64,000 nucleotides of DNA from Margaritifera margaritifera (taxonomy: Eukaryota; Mollusca; Bivalvia; Unionida; Margaritiferidae). This document shows, in pieces, positions 1 to 13,786 of this stretch. The notes beneath the pieces were generated by a model. It was given only the letters and a program-made list of their open reading frames with translations. It searched no databases and was not told the DNA's origin. The stretch is taken from the NCBI GenBank assembly GCA_029931535.1, contig JAQPZY010001625.1:186001-250000 (forward strand), in the 5' to 3' direction. Each line of letters begins with the position of its first letter. The first letter of the stretch is position 1. The position numbers and the translations under genes were made by a program.

Positions 1-687
1 AGTTAGCTCCCTTTGTCTATCTTTCTCCTTTGGAGTTGCATGGTCTCCCCCAATATGGTCATGATAGATAAAGTGTATGCAAGATTAATTTTCACACTGA
101 TTTAACCCTTAAGTGTTAACAAGACATCAAACATGCATAGCAATGAGTTACAAGAAAATTATGACATCCTAGTTGGGTCAAAAGCATCTGCTTTCATCTC
201 ACAAGTCCTGCCAGGATCAAGAAACGTGTTCAGTAAGGATATTGTTTTGTGTTCAAATTGACTAAAAATATGGGTATGTGCTTATTAAGGAACATAGGTA
301 TATTACATTTAAATATGGTATTTGTCTTGTGTTTTGTTCTCAAGTGTTGTTCTAGATGCTGTCAGCACTACAAGTATCTATCAAACATTAGTAGCCATTA
401 GATGTCTCACTTGAACATTTTAGTGGCCATTTAAAATTTAGGTCACTATGCCCTAATAATTTATCACCTCAGACATAGAGAGCGGAAATCAATGCAGTGG
501 GGAAATAATGGTACAAGGTGACAAAAAGTGAGGATTTTTTCTTAATCAAATTAAAAAGTAATTATAAAAAGGCATAATAATGGTACAAGATGATAAAAAG
601 TGAGGACTTTGGTTGAGGCAAATTAAAAAGTAATTATAAAAAGGCATATTAGGCTACTGATAATAGTATATCTAGATCTGTCTGGAA

Positions 688-811
688 GAACTGTTAACAG
701 TCATCGTCTGCTTCAACTTCAAGTCGGCCAGTAAAATTTACAAATTGCAGAACTGTTAACAGTCATCGTCTGCTTCAACTTCAAGTCGGCCAGTAAAATT
801 TACAAACTGCA
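688..811. repeat. Tandem duplication of a 62-bp unit
   Basis: Two nearly identical copies start at 688 and 750, each opening GAACTGTTAACAGTCATCGT. A second, looser duplication of about 73 bp (GTACAAGRTGAYAAAAAGTG) sits just upstream at 511-650. Confidence 0.85.
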
Positions 812-1554
812 GTTCTCTAAACCATATTGACTGACAAAGGGCATATCAACCTTCACATTCTTATGATGATAATTTATATTAAAAAAGTCATGTTGGCCAT
901 ATCTGTGTTTATGGTAGTTCAACTGAGAGTAATTTTATTACCAAATAATTTTTTTTTATTTGTCTCCATGTCCTCATTTTTCTGGATCCTTACCATAAGC
1001 TGAGGTTGACTGCAAAGGTCATGTATTAGACTGGTCACTTATAGGCTGTAAACCCAGACATGAATTTGGTTCTTTTGAGATATAACTGAAATTGTGAAGA
1101 AAGGTATGGGGGTCCTCACCCAGCAGGGTCTCAAGGGGCAGCACCCCTGATCAGAGGGTCCAGGGGGCCGAAGGCACCCAGCCAAAAATGCATTTTAGAC
1201 TCTGAGACCATACAAAAAGTTGTCAATTCATTACAACATATAAAAAAAATCATTTGAAAAATAACAACTGTACCCAATTTTAAACAATACTTGAAGAATT
1301 TCACAATGTTCATTGTCACATCAACTTGTTCTCTAATAATATTAGTACTGAAGTTATCACATGTGCATGTCAGTGTTCACTTAATAATTCAGTCACAATA
1401 ATTTGTTCATTTTTGCAGCACATATTACATGTATATCACACTTTTCTCTTCTTATAACAAATGTTTTTTTTTTCTTTCATGGTAAAAGTTTTTAATTATA
1501 TACATCAACTACATAAAAATATTCACATAAATTCACTTGTTCTTCCCCCATGGT

Positions 1555-2030
1555 ACACAACCTGTTGATATTTATGTGCTATTCTTGCTTTTTTTGCAGC
1601 CTTGGCAAACAATTTGTTTGCTTTCCTTTTCACATATTCTAACATAGGGTTGCTTCTGTCCTCTCCTGTAAGAAATCTTTCTTAAAATACTTCATTGCAC
1701 TTTTTCCTGATGCCTTCAAACCATATTTGATGTTCTGTACCAAGTTGTTAGTTTCTACGTTTATCCTCCCTGATTTGGAATCAATATCATTCATGACACT
1801 GAATGTTGATTCTACTTGTGGGCCATGAAAACAAATCAGTAGAGAAATGACCATCTTTGATAGACACAGGTATCTGGCAACAATATCATCACTTCCCAAC
1901 AAGTGATCTATTAATTGTCGGTCCTTAAATTCTGGAAGGGAATCAGTTTAGAATCTTCCAACTTCCAAATAATACTGGTCCAATTCCTTCTCATTTAACA
2001 TATTAGACGCTACTCTAGAGTTAGTAATAA
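1555..2030 (-). mobile_element. hAT transposase C-terminal (dimerisation) fragment
   Basis: Read on the minus strand, LNEKELDQYYLEVGRF, a stop, then LPEFKDRQLIDHLLGSDDIV and LSKMVISLLICFHGPQVEST followed by FSVMNDIDSKSGRINVET. The block around VESTFSVMNDI resembles the hATC signature (VERGFSVNKEI) in spacing and content. An internal stop and the lack of ends show it is dead. Confidence 0.55.
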
Positions 2031-2118
2031 TAGTTCAAATCTTTCTGGGAAAAATCGCAAAATGCTAGTTCTCTGGCGTTCAGTTTTCTTACAAACTGAC
2101 CAACTACGTTCCCATCGA

Positions 2119-2222
2119 CTTTGCGTTCAAGCCATTCTCATTTCCACACATTTTTCAAATATTCAATATTCCCATCGACCTTGCGTTCAAGCCGTTCCCA
2201 TTTTGAAACATTTTTCAAACCT
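2119..2222. repeat. Duplicated segment of about 55-60 bp
   Basis: TGCGTTCAAGCC followed by a CATTT-rich stretch and ACATTTTTCAAA occurs twice (2121 and 2182). It may be a decayed inner part of the hAT remnant to its left. Confidence 0.6.
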
Positions 2223-3062
2223 TTATTCAAACTTTTTGTGTCCGTGTCTCTATCAATAATTCAAGATGCCATGTTTTCCAAGCATGCTTATTTCCATCAG
2301 TTTCCATTACGTGAAGATTCATTGGACAAGTACAAACTTTTGACCAATCAGAACAGCTCTTTACAATGATCATCTGTTAAATACTGTATGGAATGAATAC
2401 TATTATAAGGATCGTTGCGGAACGGAACCGGACAGACCATTATTTGAAAACCAGATCGCAGATGATATAAAACAACGGACCTTATCAAGGAAAATCAGAT
2501 TCAGGTCAGGAGAAAAGCAGAATTCCGCTTTAAGATGGAAAAAATTCTTGTCTATAAACCATACTAGTCAAATGCAAATAAGGTGACTTAATGTAGGAAC
2601 AGGCGGTCTTACAATCAAAAAGAAATTATACTGTAAATAAAATTGCATCTGTTGAATGTTTTTATTTTTTAACATAAAACATGGTATATATGTACCTGTA
2701 ATCAAAATGTGTTAATGTCATTTCCTAGTTGCTGCATTATGATTCTGAACATCGCCAGTCGCAGACCAGTTGACAATTTTCACTCACTAATTCCGAATTT
2801 CTGGTTGCAAATGCAACCATTTTAGTAGAAACTTGAAGCAGTGTGCTGTATTTGTACAAATGGTGAAATCTCATAAGATACACTGAAACAGTTAAGTTTA
2901 CCATAAATGCATTTCATCTGCGTTACATCTGCATCTGAAATCAGGGTTAGAAGTGAAATTAACTTTTAAAATTTGAGGTCTTCTTAGTTTTTTTTCAAGG
3001 TTTTAAAATTTGTTTAAGTTCAAGACACAAAGCACTTACAAGATTATCTCAATGGTGAGCAT

Positions 3063-3360
3063 AACATTTATTAAAAAGTCGAGTATCCCCATAACAAGAA
3101 AAGGGACTCCATTACGGAGCGGTGAAGAGACCATTCTGTGAGGACTGTTTTGCCTGACCTGGACAGACTGTCTGCTAATACGTTCTTCTTCCCTGGAATG
3201 TGGCACTTTACGAGGAAAGTGGCTGGCTCGGAGGGTTATCCCTTTCCAAGGCATCCAGGAAAGGAGGTTCCACCTCCACGCGAAGAGAAGGGGCATGTGA
3301 GCCTCCTTGACGTCAAAGATACACTACGATGGATGTGTTATCAGAGGAGACCATGACACA
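3063..3360 (-). mobile_element. DIRS-like (tyrosine-recombinase) retrotransposon remnant, RNase H region
   Basis: On the minus strand, in shifting frames, the sequence reads VSSDNTSIVVYL, stop, RQGGSH, then WNLLSWMPWKGITLRASHF and HIPGKKNVLADSLSRSGKTV with LTEWSLHRSVM. The order SDNTTVVAYINKQGG, HIPGxxNVLADxLSR, TEWSLHP is typical of the RNase H end of DIRS/Ngaro-type polyproteins. There are at least two frameshifts and one stop in 300 bp, so this is a fossil. No recombinase domain or split direct repeats were seen. Confidence 0.65.
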
Positions 3361-3759
3361 ACAGCCCCTTACTCTGTCGACACACCCTAAAAGCCTTCTG
3401 GTAAAAGAATCTTAATCCAAATAAAAGTTGAAGCAAACAGACTTCGAACTGTGCAAAGCTTGAAGTGAACGCAATGCTAATGTTGTTGATGATCTGACAA
3501 AGATATGCATTCTTGGATCTATCAAATGAATGAAAGAATAAAATGACCAGATTTCTTTAATTTGCATAATTCACATGCTTTCTCGACTGCGATGGTAGCC
3601 CAACAAAAAACCGTGTACAAAAAAGCATTTTTCAGAGATGCTGGCAGGATTTTATCTAAAGGGGGCAGCTCCCTCTTGTCACCAAAATAAGGGGGGAGGG
3701 GTAGAAAAAAAAAGGAGGAGGAGGAGGAAATGGCCATAGTTCAATATTTACCTAACATA

Positions 3760-4235
3760 TAAATATCGTGTCTTTCTTTCTTCCTGCTCTGCTTTGTTAG
3801 AGCTCTATTGAAATCAAAATCCTCAAAGATGTCTCCTCTAGTTGTATAAGCATTAATCTCTTGATCATTTCTGAGCTTCGTTTGTTCCTTATTTGTGTAT
3901 GAATATTGATCTGTGCTAAGAACCCCCTTTCACATATGCAAAACTTGCTAAGCAAGCTTCAACAAGTTGGAAAACTGTTCTTTAAGGTTGTTATGTACAA
4001 TTTTCAACAGTTCATAGGTATTGTCTCTTGGATATCTCTACTCCAAAATAATATTTTTCACTAACAAGAGCTCTGCCAAAGTTTCACTTTCTTGAATCAA
4101 TGCTTTGCTGACTACTATGACAGATTTCTTATCTGTTCCATAATGTTGTATTAGGGTTTTAAGTCTATCAGTGCCATAGTCAGCTTGTTCAGACAGAGGT
4201 ATTTTCATCAAAAATAAATATCCTTACCTGTTAAT
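3760..4235 (-). mobile_element. Second hAT transposase C-terminal remnant (ZNF862-like hATC)
   Basis: Minus-strand translation has CERGFLAQINIHTQIRNKRS followed by LMLIQLEETS, matching the pattern CERGFSAxNRIKTxLRNRL...LMxIxxEG of hAT dimerisation domains. The region upstream in that direction (to about 4235) keeps coding character but has several stops. It is distinct from the fragment at 1.6-2.0 kb. Confidence 0.5.
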
Positions 4236-5539
4236 TTCATTTTCGATTCTTATTTATTCAGTTTATCTTAACCCTTAGAGTGCTTTATAGTTTTGTAACA
4301 CAAGATCCCTCAAGGTAGAATTGTTTGAGAAAAGAAATGAAAAAAAATTGCACTCAACTTTTAAATTTCCTGTATTTTAATTAGCCTTGGCATTCTGTCT
4401 TTTTGACATTTAATTTTGAAATACCGCTTAATAGGGGATTGACCAGCATGCCATCTGTTTTTGTCTATCCAGCATGCACATCAGACTCGTATTCATTTTC
4501 AGGTTCAAAATTACTCACTGGTAATTCCAGTAACACTTTCGGGCTCCAATAATCTCATATACTTTGAAACAAAAAAAAATCATGGTCATCATCACCGTCA
4601 TCAGCCAGTATTTGCCAAACAAAATCATCTGAAGATGAACCATGTTGGGAGTCAGCCATTTTGGGTTTTCTAGGAGCCCTTACTTTAACACGCATTTGTA
4701 AAACTTCGTTCATGAATGCAAGGTTCAATCTTGACAATGCTTGTTCCAGGGCCCAATGTGCCAATCAATTTTAGTTTAACAACCATTCATGTCAAGCTGA
4801 AGTACTCAGATGTGTAAACAGTTGCCAACCAGAAAAAAGACAGATGACAAGACAAGCACTTTAAAAGTTAACAGTTAAATAAAAATTGTATACTGCAGTG
4901 CATTTTTATATGCACGACTTTAAACTAATTTACGGGAATTCTTGTGCATCCCTGCTTTCCAAGTACGTGAATTCATACAAATTTTGCGCAATTCGTGCAC
5001 TCGCGTGCCTTGGCAGCATCTCTGAAATTTTGTGTGGGGTTGAGGTAGAGCTGTTCATCTTTTTTTTCTCACATTTTTAGGTTTTAATTTAGGTTTCCTT
5101 CAGTTTTGGGGGGCTTTTTTTAGGTTTCTAAGGTCAAAATGAAATTTTAAGGTTTTTGAGGTCCGCTGCAGACCTGTGAAATGCATTTGTAATTCATTTT
5201 GTTTATATTCCATTTGCTATCTATTCATGTTTGCATTTCTGCTATCATACTGTCATTTTTCATTTACAGTATCAGAAATGTATTTTGACTTTGTATTTTT
5301 CTCTTCCATTTATCATTTTCTTTCTTATTTGTTCATTTGAAATGAAATGGAAATGCATTTAATGAAGTCGGGCTTTCCACTGAGCATTAAAGGGAGAGCA
5401 TTTCTGCATTCAACATCTGATTTGTGTTCATGCTGCATTTCGTTTGTGTTCATTCTGCATTCAATTTTCATTTTACATGTAAAACTACCAGTTTCATGGT
5501 CTGTATGAGTTATGACAAATGAAATGAGCTATAACTAAC

Positions 5540-5817
5540 CTCAGAATCAGTGGGAGTCTTTAGATGTTCCATCTGTTCAACTATATTCCTTCCCAGAATA
5601 CTCTGCAGCACAGCCTTGGTGTCTGCCATGGCAGGTTTCTGCCAGACAACATCCTTGTCATGGCGAAAATACAGTCGAATATTTGGACAAATGGCCCCAA
5701 ATGACATCAATAAATCTTCTACTTTCTTTAATTCTTCTTTTTTCTTTTTTGTGGTATTGTAGAACTGTCGTCTGACAGGCATATTTTTGAACAAATTTGC
5801 AGCACGAACTGTAGTTC
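5540..5817 (-). CDS. PMS1: PMS1 fourth coding exon (motif IV and start of transducer domain)
   Basis: The exon follows a CTCTTTTAG acceptor and encodes [20 protein letters not shown], continuing through [20 protein letters not shown] to HLKTPTDSE, where a GTTAGT donor follows in phase 0. GTTV is ATPase motif IV. The rest is the start of the S5-fold transducer domain, whose human counterpart reads [20 protein letters not shown]. The exon is 278 nt with no internal stop. The following exon (the one with the INSRPV motif in other MutL proteins) was looked for and not found between 1 and 5539. Confidence 0.92.
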
Positions 5818-8800
5818 CTAAAAGAGAAATACAAGTAGAGATTGTCATATAACTGAAATGGAAATAAAAAATATCACGCAAAATTGCCTCCACTGATTAA
5901 TACAAAAGTATATTTTTGACATTGCAGCATAGCAATTCTAGTACTTTTTTATTTTTATTAATACAATTTATTTATTAACAGTGCTCCCACTTTATTACAC
6001 TGTTCATGGAAACCATAAAAATGACACACGTTATAAATGAGGTAGCCTTATACTAACGGATACATCAATACGGATACGTCATGATTGTGCATTAAAACAC
6101 AAAACAGACTATTTAATCATACAAAATCACATTATAATTTGTTAAGATGAACCAAGAACAAAAACAAAAACAAAATAAATTGAGTATTAAGGATAAAACA
6201 AAATTACAAAATTCAGCTGTGATCAATGACCATACTGTTATTATAGAGATAGTGGTTTACTGAGGGGCTTTACAATGAGGGACTATTGTATTTTATTTAT
6301 ATGCATTGATAAGGACATAAAATCTACCTTTTAAGAAAAATATAACATTCAATTGACCATGTACCAATTACTAGCTGGATACTAATTTTTCACAAGTTGC
6401 CTCTCTTAGCAAACGATGATAGGACAAAAACAATAAATTTCTCTGATTACCGTATATATTCGTGTATAAACCATGTCCAAATTCAAACAATATAGACCCT
6501 GATCTGCCATCACATAATGCGCCGGCAGATCAGGGTCTATGTTGTTTGTTCTACTGATTAGTCCTTACAAACTGCATAGACCCAGATCTGCCGGCGCATA
6601 ATGCAGATCTGGGTCTATACAGTCTGCAGTTGGTATAGGCTATACAGTCTGCAGTTGGTATAGGTCTATACAGTCTGCAGTTGGTATAGGCTTATACATT
6701 TTTTTTAAATCTAGGCAGCCCGTCCAGAATCTAGTCAGTCCGAACAGAATCTAGTCAGTAGACAACTTCTATTCTCAAACTTTAAGAAAGCAATTTGTTA
6801 TCTGAATTAACAACTACAAGGAACTCTTTTGCTCCCTTTACCCAGAGTGAAAAAAAATGTATATGGTGAGGACAACATTAGGAATCTTCCATTACCACAA
6901 GTAGCAATTAAAAAAAAATAAGAATGTAATCAAAAGCTGATCTTTGGTTGATGATGGCAAAGTTGTGACTAAAAAGTTATATCTGCAACATTTGTCACAT
7001 GTAATTTGTTGAGTCTGACAACCTTTTTGATACAATGCAATTCTGTTCTACTAAAACATAGATAGCTTGATCACCCATAATTGTCCAAACTACAATCAGT
7101 CGTGCCAACTTATGAGCATGCTTATCTGGAATCCTAACATCAATTTTTTTTAAATCTAGGCAGCCCGTTCAGAATCTAGTCAGTCCGAACAGAATCTAGT
7201 CAGTCCACCCAGAGTCCCCAGAAACTATTTAGTCCATCCAGAATCTAGGCAGCCTGTCCAGAATCTAGTCAGCCCATCCAGAATCTAGTCAGTCCATCCA
7301 GAACCGAGTCAGTCCATCCAGAATCTAGGCAGTCCATCCAGAATGAATAACATGTTCATTAAAAGTAACAAACTTCTATACATTCAAATTGCATCTTCCT
7401 ACGAGGCTATACATACTTGTACACAGTCTGTAACAATTAGGGTCCAATGAGAGTAAATGGTGTATTCATTCTTTCAATTCCAGAACCTTGAATTGCTTCA
7501 ATATTTTTGGCCAAAAAAATAACTATAAACATTAGTTTTCCTCATGAATTATCTGTTTCTTTCTTTCCTGTTCCTCTCTGCCATGGTTTTCTTGTTGTGT
7601 ACATCCCGTTTTTAACATTAAGAAATTATATTCTATATACCAGTCTTTCATACTGGTGATGAAGCACTTTTATTCCTACCTGTGTCCATATGGAAAACTT
7701 CTATTCAAAACTTCATCACATAAAATGTTGATGTTCCAGAATTTCATAAATATAATACAGAATGTTTAATTTTCACCAAAAATTCATATCAATTCTGCAA
7801 AATCTGGAATGGTTGGCTTCCTGAATCATGCTAAGCCTCAGATTCAAACTACCACTCTCTCAGACTGTTTTGCTAGTACAAAATCTCAGATTAAAACTAC
7901 CACTCTCAGACTGCTCCACCAGTACAAAACCTTAGATTAAAACTACCACTCTCTCAGACTGCTTCACTAGTACAAAATCTCAGATTCAAACAACCACGCT
8001 CAGACTGCTTCACAAGTACAAAATCTCAGATTCAAACTACCACTCTCTCAGACTGCTTCACTAGTACAAAATCTCAGATTCAAACTATCACTCTCTGAGA
8101 TTGCTTCACTAGTACAAAACCTCAGATTCAAACTACCATTCTCAGACTGCTTCACTTGGTCCCTCATCTTCACTAGCAAAGAGTTATTGACCCACTTCAT
8201 TTATTACATTCCATATCAATCCTAAGCATATGTAGCTAGCTGAAACTGTTTTTTTTAACAAGTACTCTCTTGTGAATGAGAGCTACTGCCTGTAACAAGC
8301 AAAATCAATTAAACAATGACTGAGTTCATCATGTGACCTTTTAAATATTCAATATGGTGACTTCCACAATGTCTACATGCCTTGACTTTAAAGAAAAACT
8401 TGCTTGTAACAGTTTAAATGCAAGAATTTATATCACTGTCTTGTCACTGTCTACAGAGGCTGCTGTGACTATTTACAACTATTTCTCTATGTTAATGTAA
8501 CAAGCAATCTGACTGGATCAGTTTCTTTCCACTGCATCCAATCAGATTGCCGAGCAGTAGATACTGTTTTGGCTAATTACATACTGTATATACTTGCGTA
8601 TAAGCCGATACCAACTGCAAAGTGCATAGACCCAGTTCTGCAGTTTGTAAGGACTAATCAGTAGAACAAACAACATAGACCCTGATCTGCCGACGCATTA
8701 TGCGATGGCAGATCAGGGTCTATGTTGTTAGCATTTGGATCCGGAATATACGCGAGTATATACTCTATGCCATGGGTCACTGTGGAACAAAGTGGATCAG

Positions 8801-11800
8801 CTATCTTTAGCTAGTGAAGCTGTAGGACCCTAAGAGGTTCATGGGTATTGCGATAATACTATTCTTGGAACCTCTTGGTATGTTGTCATGCCTGACAAGA
8901 GCAAGCAAGATAAAGGGATCCCTTTATTATAAACATGGGTGTAAGCATCATCAGCATCACACTAAGCTAATTGTTATGTTAACCTTTGTGGCAGAGACTT
9001 CCCTAGATATACTGAATAGGGATCTCAAGGTTAAGAGTCCTGGGGCTAAAACCAAGGTACTGAGAAACATTGCAAGACATTTTGCCAAATCTGGGTTCCT
9101 TACACTCCTAAGAGTCTTTCTTTGGATCCTTAGAAAGAAAATTAACCCTGGACAAATGTCTATAGCTGCCATAAGCCTTGATTTCACAAGCAAGACAGAT
9201 AGTTTATAAAGAAAGGTAGCTGCAATGATTAAAAACACTACCCTGGCATAGATGAGAGGGTTGACTTGAAGTTATCTTCCCTTGGTTATCAAAGGAGTAA
9301 GTGATGCTGACATCATCAGCAGCAGTTTTGGTTGTGATCTGGAGACTGGATAAACTGCACAGAGAGCCTGTAGGGCAGAAAAATATCCATGATTAATATC
9401 ATTCACTATACATGGTAGTTTAGAAAATGTTTAAAAACCATGAAACATCACTCATGCAATTATTATGACATAGTGGAACCCATTTAAAATAAACAACTAA
9501 ATTATATCCTGTACTGAACGTGAATCAATGAGTTGCAGACTCTTTCTCAAACATTTTTAACATTTTGTCATTGCAAGTTCTAATAATATGCTGTTAAACA
9601 TGTAAATGTATACATATAAACTATTTTTGAAGGTGCAAGTGGTGGTATGAAGCTGCTGGAGAAGAGCCAACCACTGATTAAGGTTGGCTGACCCTTGCAT
9701 AAGTTTGATCCAAGAGGGGTGACCACTGACCCTTGCACAAGTTTGATCTTAGAACTGAAATATTGGACCAAATAGGCGTACAGCAAATGTAGAAACGTCC
9801 ACCATTCAGGCACCTAGCGGGTCTGAGGAATGTTCACACTGCCATCCAGGCACCTAGCAGGCTTATGGAATGTTCACGCTACCATCATTTCTGCCAACCC
9901 CTACAGAGGTATAAGTGTAACCTAAGTGGCAAAAAAGTGTAATCTGAGCATAACAAGTGTAATCTATATATTACACACCATAATTACAATAAACTGTATG
10001 AAAAACGTACATTTAGTTTTGCTACAAACCTGGATCTGTAGATGGTTAAAGTTCTTATCACAAATGGGCAAAATCCATGTGGATTGGTACCAGAATACAA
10101 ACCACAAAACATACTGACTAATTATATATATAAACAACACTCACTTTAAGTAGTCTACATGTCTAACTTTCGCTGAGTGATCGTAAAGTAAACTACACAA
10201 ATTCTGCAATGATCATTACCATGTGCTCAACCTGAGTGCTGTATTACCCCTCTCATGTTCTTCTTTCTAAATTTGTAAAGCACTAATGATTTGTCTTTTT
10301 TCTGATCCGACATGTTTTAAAGTTGAAAAAGATCCCTCTTCTCTAACATTTTTCAGTCATATAACATCCGAGAGTCACATCGATAAAGCCTGTTTCACTT
10401 AACATCTGCCGCGATCTTTTTAAGTATAGCCTGGTCCGCTAACAAATTCTGTGTATTAATATAATGAATATTGGAGACAAGTCTTCAAATTGAAGAAACC
10501 CATCTGTTTTCTTGGAAATGTGTCATATACAGCTGCTATAAATAGAAAATAAGGAAAGTTCATGAAGGTATAAAACAAATGTACTCTTACGCTATTCTTA
10601 TGCAGCAGTCTTCTTTTTTAGAATATACTAGATTTATATGTGTGGGATTAAAGAGATGATAATAAAAATGACAACTTTTTATTGCTTTATTTTTATTTTT
10701 GTTAATGTACCAAGAAAACGTAATCCATATACAGGCGAGCATAAGACGTAATTAGGTGAAAAAAAGCAGAATGATTATGCCAAAAGCATAATGATTGGCA
10801 GGTATTTATCATTCAGGCACCTAGTGGGCTAGTGAAATATTCACGCTACCATCCAGGCACCTAGTGGGCTTGTGGATTGTTCATACTACCATCCAGGCAC
10901 CTAGCGGGCTTGAGGAATGTTCACGCTACCATCCAGACACCTAGCAGGTTTGTGAAATGTTCATGCTATGTTGGTCTTTCAAAATCATACTTTTTCCTGA
11001 TTATTGCAAATAGAGCAATTATTAACATTTATATTTGCATTATGTGTTCCCTTTCAAGTTAATTGCTATGGTCAAGCTAATAATGGCAACATTCACTTGG
11101 ACTACAATGTGCAAATATCAGTCAGTTGTTGACACTTGAAACTGCATACTATTTGACACTGACATAATGTACCACAAGTCTCATACATTTTTTAAAATTG
11201 ACACCCATGCTGCAGAACAAAAGACCATAATGTAACTATAGAGTTTGCTGGTGCTGCAGAACAAAAGACCATAATGTAACTATAGAGTTTGCTGGTGCTG
11301 CAGAACAAAAGACCATAACATAACTATGGTGTCTTGCTCATGCTGCAGAGCAAAAGACCATAACTAGGAGTGAGTATTGCCAGCTGAAATCATATTGTGA
11401 TATAAATGACTGTGTTGCAGTATGTATCAATACATACTACTACAGTGAAACCCCGCTATAATGCAATATTTGGGGTCCATAAAATTCAATTGCGGAAAAA
11501 GCGGGGTCGCATTATTGCGGGGTTTTACTATATTTTACTTTATTCAGAGAACTACGTATACACGTCTAATGTATAGCATGAATAAGGGTATCAATACCAT
11601 TTACTATCTGATATCGATCCGTCTTTGTTTTCCCACATGACAACCCTTTGATTGAGCCACGAGTTTGATACTTGTTCAGTGCCAAGTAACAGAGTGGTTA
11701 TTTGAACTCCCTGTGATCTTGCCGCCCAAGCTAAGTCTCTACATAAGCACCCACACATGACAATCTTTGATCAACCACCGCATTGTCTGGTGCTTGGTTG

Positions 11801-13735
11801 TGTATGCAGTTAAAGAAGAAACATAAGTTGGCTATAGTTTGCACAATGATTGTATACAGGATGAATTGAAGTCCAGCGCACATGTTGGAAGCTCATGTTT
11901 TTTTATGTTTATTAAATCGTGAGAATCTTTTATCAACCAACACATTGTCTGATGCTATTGTTTGACCAATGATTGTATACAGAATGAATTGAAGACAAAC
12001 ACAAAGTTTACTGGCTTTACTCATGGATCAGTAATAAGTAACATTTCCGATAATGTTTATTTTGGCATAATACTTCAAGAAATTGGTGAAATTGCTAAAT
12101 TTCAGAAGTCACACTACGATCGAATTCATACGTGATCTCTTCCCCAAAATGATAATAAACTTTTTATACACTATTTCTCGTACTTAACAAAAAAAATTTT
12201 CCCGTGTGCAAGAAAAATACATGTACATGTATATAAAATTTCAGGAACCACGCCACAAACGTATTATACTCGAATTCCTATGCGATCTCTTCCCAAAAAT
12301 GATACTGTAATATACACATTTTATACACTATTTCTCGTATTTTGAAGAGAAAAAAATTTCATGTGCGAATGAATATATGAAATTTTGGGAGCCACGCCAC
12401 GATCGCATTATATCCGAATTCGCAGTATAGCGGGGTTTCATTGTACCAAGATTACCATTTTGAAAACCCATGTGATACCAACTACCAACATAATTCTCAA
12501 AGATTGTAAGCTTTTCTTATAATAAATAACATGTTCTACCAATTGTGTTTCTCCTTGTTTTGAGAAAAATGATAACTGTTTGTATGGTCAAGTAAGTGAT
12601 GAGAGTTTGCAGCTTAAAGATAAATAATGGCTGACTTTCATAGATGAATGATGTTGATGCATGTGTGTGTTTAGATTACTGGTCCCCCCAGAATAGCTCA
12701 TACTATCAGAGCATCTACAGCATACAGCTAACGATTTATTAATTTCACCATCTTCCTTGCATTTAAGTCAAATTGAGTCCAAACAGCGCTATTTGCCTGC
12801 TTATTGAGTATACAATCTGGTTCAGGCCAATTCAACAGTGACTAACTCTCAGCCATAACTAAATGTATTAGACTGGTTAGAGTGATCTTTCATAATACAA
12901 AGTTATATTTAGTGTAAACAAAAATAGTTCTACAACCAATCTAACAGACTGTTAGGGTTAAACTATGGATATGGAAGAATTTGTACTGATATGAATTGTG
13001 ATACGGTTGTCTACTGATATGTACTGATACAATGATATATCTTTACACTGTTAAATGTATCTATAGTGTCTTGTGTGTGGTGCAGAACAAAAGACCATAA
13101 TGTAACTGTAGTGTCTTGCAATTATTTATTTAACATTGCTCATTCTTATATCAGTGCTAGCAGATGAGTGGATTTTTGTTTAGTCTAGCATCAATATTTC
13201 AAGTTTCATTTATAAAGGAGTGCCATATAAAAGGCAGCGAGACTCTGTCTTCCTTCTTATGCCTGATTACAACTTAGAAAGAAAGAAAAAAAAAAATTTC
13301 AACAATACTCTCTACAATCATGTTTTTACATTTATTCATTTGTCACATAACATTCACCTCTATTAGTCAGAGGACAATTCCATAGCCCAACTAGCAGTGG
13401 CAAGTAAAAATCATTGTTGGGGCAGTGAAATTTCATGTTAAGTAAACCAATTTTTACATAAAAAAAATAATGAACAAAAATTCAAATTTTCAGATCACTT
13501 TATCTGCATCATCCTTGCCAGGCTAATAGGTCAAAATCTGAATTTCCACTTCCGGTTAGTAATGCCATAAAAACTATTCAACACAATGGCATAACACATA
13601 GTAATGTCATTGAATAATGCAAAGACCTTAATGTCATATGATCACTACAATCTCAAACTCACATCCATTTGAAATAAAATGTATGTAACTGCTTGAATGA
13701 TGCAATATGCCATTTATTACAAGCAGCTTGTGGTG

Positions 13736-13786
<51 letters not shown>

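Larger units (their letters stand above)
1..5539. other. Probable PMS1 intron or downstream region
   Basis: Beyond the hAT, DIRS and duplication entries listed here, this stretch is AT-rich with no recognisable exon. At 1109-1200 is a GC-richer patch (CCAGGGGGCCGAAGGCACCC) that looks like a dispersed repeat. At 3656-3730 there is a G-rich then AGG-repeat purine tract. Confidence 0.5.
5818..9241. other. PMS1 intron
   Basis: It holds two copies of the palindromic MITE, the 22-bp and 48-bp arrays, and AT-rich sequence. Overlapping open frames on both strands at 8841-9238 were inspected and resemble no family I know. Confidence 0.7.

Noticed and set aside
8841..9238. Overlapping open frames of 122 and 93 residues on opposite strands
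   Set aside because: No family features on either strand, and both sit in the PMS1 intron next to a real exon; probably chance or an unknown decayed repeat.
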